Positions 4,879-5,661 of a DNA stretch of 5,661 nt are shown piece after piece. Position numbers and translations under genes: made by a program. The notes below the pieces were generated by a model. It ran no database searches, was not told where the DNA came from, and was given only the letters and a program-made list of their open reading frames with translations. Source of the stretch: Candidatus Cloacimonadota bacterium (GTDB taxonomy: Bacteria; Hydrothermota; E44-bin80); assembly GCA_004375785.1 (NCBI GenBank), contig SOKM01000287.1, positions 1-5,661 on the forward strand. Direction: 5' to 3'. Positions within the stretch are counted from its first letter, which is position 1. Each line of letters starts with the position of its first letter.

Positions 4879-5661
4879 ATGAAGTGGTTTAAGAGAAAGA
4901 AAAAATTGAAGCCACCAGAGGAACGAAGGACAATCCCGGATGGGCTGTGGCAGAAGTGTAAAGGCTGTGGTGAAATACTTTACAGAAAGGAACTTGAGAG
5001 AAATCTTTTTGTATGTAAGAAATGTGGTTATCACTTTAGAATAGGATGCAGGGAATATGCCAAAATCTTTCTTGATACCGAGTTCAAAGAGCAGGATGTT
5101 ACAATCACACCAATTGACCCCCTGAAGTTTGACGGATATCCGAAGAAGATAAAGGAGGTTCAGGAGAAGACGGGATTGAAAGAGGCAATTATTGCAGGAG
5201 AGGGAGAAATAGGGGGTTTTGAGGTTGAATTTGCAGCAATGGACTTTAGTTTTGTAGGTGGAAGTATGGGCTCTGTAGTTGGCGAGAAAGTGAAAAGAGC
5301 CGTACTGCGTGCAATAGAGAAAAAAATTCCTCTGATTATTGTGAGTACTTCGGGCGGTGCAAGAATGCAGGAGGGAATCCTTTCTCTGATGCAGATGGCA
5401 AAAACAGGTTCAGCCCTTGCTGAACTTGAAAAAGCACGAATTCCATACATCAGTATCCTTACGAATCCCACTACAGCAGGAGTAATGGCTTCATATTCAT
5501 CTATTGGAGACATCGTTATTTCAGAACCCGGCGCACTCCTCGGATTTGCTGGACCAAGGGTTATCGAGCAGACAATCAAACAGAAACTTCCAGAAGGGTT
5601 TCAGAGTGCTCAATTTCTCCTTGAGCATGGATTTGTTGATACTATTGTTGAAAGAAAGGAG
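4879..5661 (+). CDS. accD: Acetyl-CoA carboxylase carboxyltransferase subunit beta (AccD), 3' end cut by window edge
   Basis: AccD pairs with AccA in the cytosolic carboxyltransferase that moves CO2 from carboxybiotin on AccB to acetyl-CoA, giving malonyl-CoA for fatty-acid synthesis. The window holds 261 codons without a stop; E. coli AccD is about 304 residues, so the C-terminal portion is missing. The N-terminal zinc ribbon has Cys27, Cys30, Cys46 and Cys49, the same numbers as in E. coli. The crotonase-like core follows: GGSMGSVVGEK, SGGARMQEG (158-166), SLMQMAKT, then GALLGFAGPRVIEQT (218-232). The MKWFKRKK start is typical of the family and no later in-frame ATG would keep the zinc ribbon, so the ATG at 4879 is well supported despite having no Shine-Dalgarno. 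The gene lies behind its own promoter and the lyase terminator, so it starts a new transcription unit. Confidence 0.96.
   Translation, partial: MKWFKRKKKLKPPEERRTIPDGLWQKCKGCGEILYRKELERNLFVCKKCGYHFRIGCREYAKIFLDTEFKEQDVTITPIDPLKFDGYPKKIKEVQEKTGLKEAIIAGEGEIGGFEVEFAAMDFSFVGGSMGSVVGEKVKRAVLRAIEKKIPLIIVSTSGGARMQEGILSLMQMAKTGSALAELEKARIPYISILTNPTTAGVMASYSSIGDIVISEPGALLGFAGPRVIEQTIKQKLPEGFQSAQFLLEHGFVDTIVERKE

Noticed and set aside
5160..5579. A 139-codon open frame on the minus strand inside accD
   Set aside because: Antisense to the conserved carboxyltransferase core, with no ribosome site or recognisable motif.
1..5661. tRNA, rRNA, integrase, transposase, toxin-antitoxin or defence genes
   Set aside because: No tRNA-like cloverleaf or conserved rRNA segment was seen, and every substantial coding frame is accounted for by four metabolic genes.

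Overview
The window looks like chromosomal DNA of a low-to-moderate GC bacterium. Bacterial genes are implied by a separate AccD-type carboxyltransferase subunit and by classic Shine-Dalgarno and sigma70-like -35/-10 signals. The intergenic spaces are packed with short dispersed-looking elements: AAATTCCAA-type inverted repeats, a CGCAATGACA/GAGATTG REP-like element, and GTAGCCGCAGGCT and GCAGAGCTTGCTCTGC hairpins. From memory, similar debris is common in metagenome-derived genomes of candidate phyla and Nitrospirota-like lineages. I cannot name the taxon from this sequence.

Layout: two genes on the minus strand fill the left half and two on the plus strand fill the right half, diverging from about 2741-3219. 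Minus strand: an aldehyde dehydrogenase of the lactaldehyde/succinate-semialdehyde type (2740-1298) is followed, after a repeat-filled 206-base gap, by a hisC-type aminotransferase (1091 to beyond base 1, lacking only its last few residues). Plus strand: a PLP-dependent beta-eliminating lyase of the tyrosine phenol-lyase/tryptophanase family (3220-4665) lies behind a long leader that holds a possible 26-codon ORF. It is followed by two small hairpins and a strong intrinsic terminator. Then comes accD, the acetyl-CoA carboxylase carboxyltransferase beta subunit (4879 to beyond the window end).

Three of the four genes have a recognisable promoter, and all three share the -35 octamer CTTGACTT. 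The accD promoter, and possibly that of the aldehyde dehydrogenase, would start transcription at or one base before the ATG, implying leaderless mRNAs. The lyase has a roughly 190-base leader and hisC has a strong Shine-Dalgarno. The lyase carries the residues that separate tyrosine phenol-lyase from tryptophanase, but lacks the PLP-contacting arginine of both, so its true substrate is open.

Functional links are loose. The lyase would release pyruvate and ammonia from an aromatic amino acid, the dehydrogenase would oxidise an aldehyde, HisC belongs to histidine biosynthesis (relatives transaminate aromatic amino acids), and AccD makes malonyl-CoA for fatty acids. I see no mobile element, CRISPR array, tRNA, rRNA, defence locus or convincingly new multi-gene system. 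The best leads are the atypical lyase, its leader ORF and the leaderless promoter architecture.
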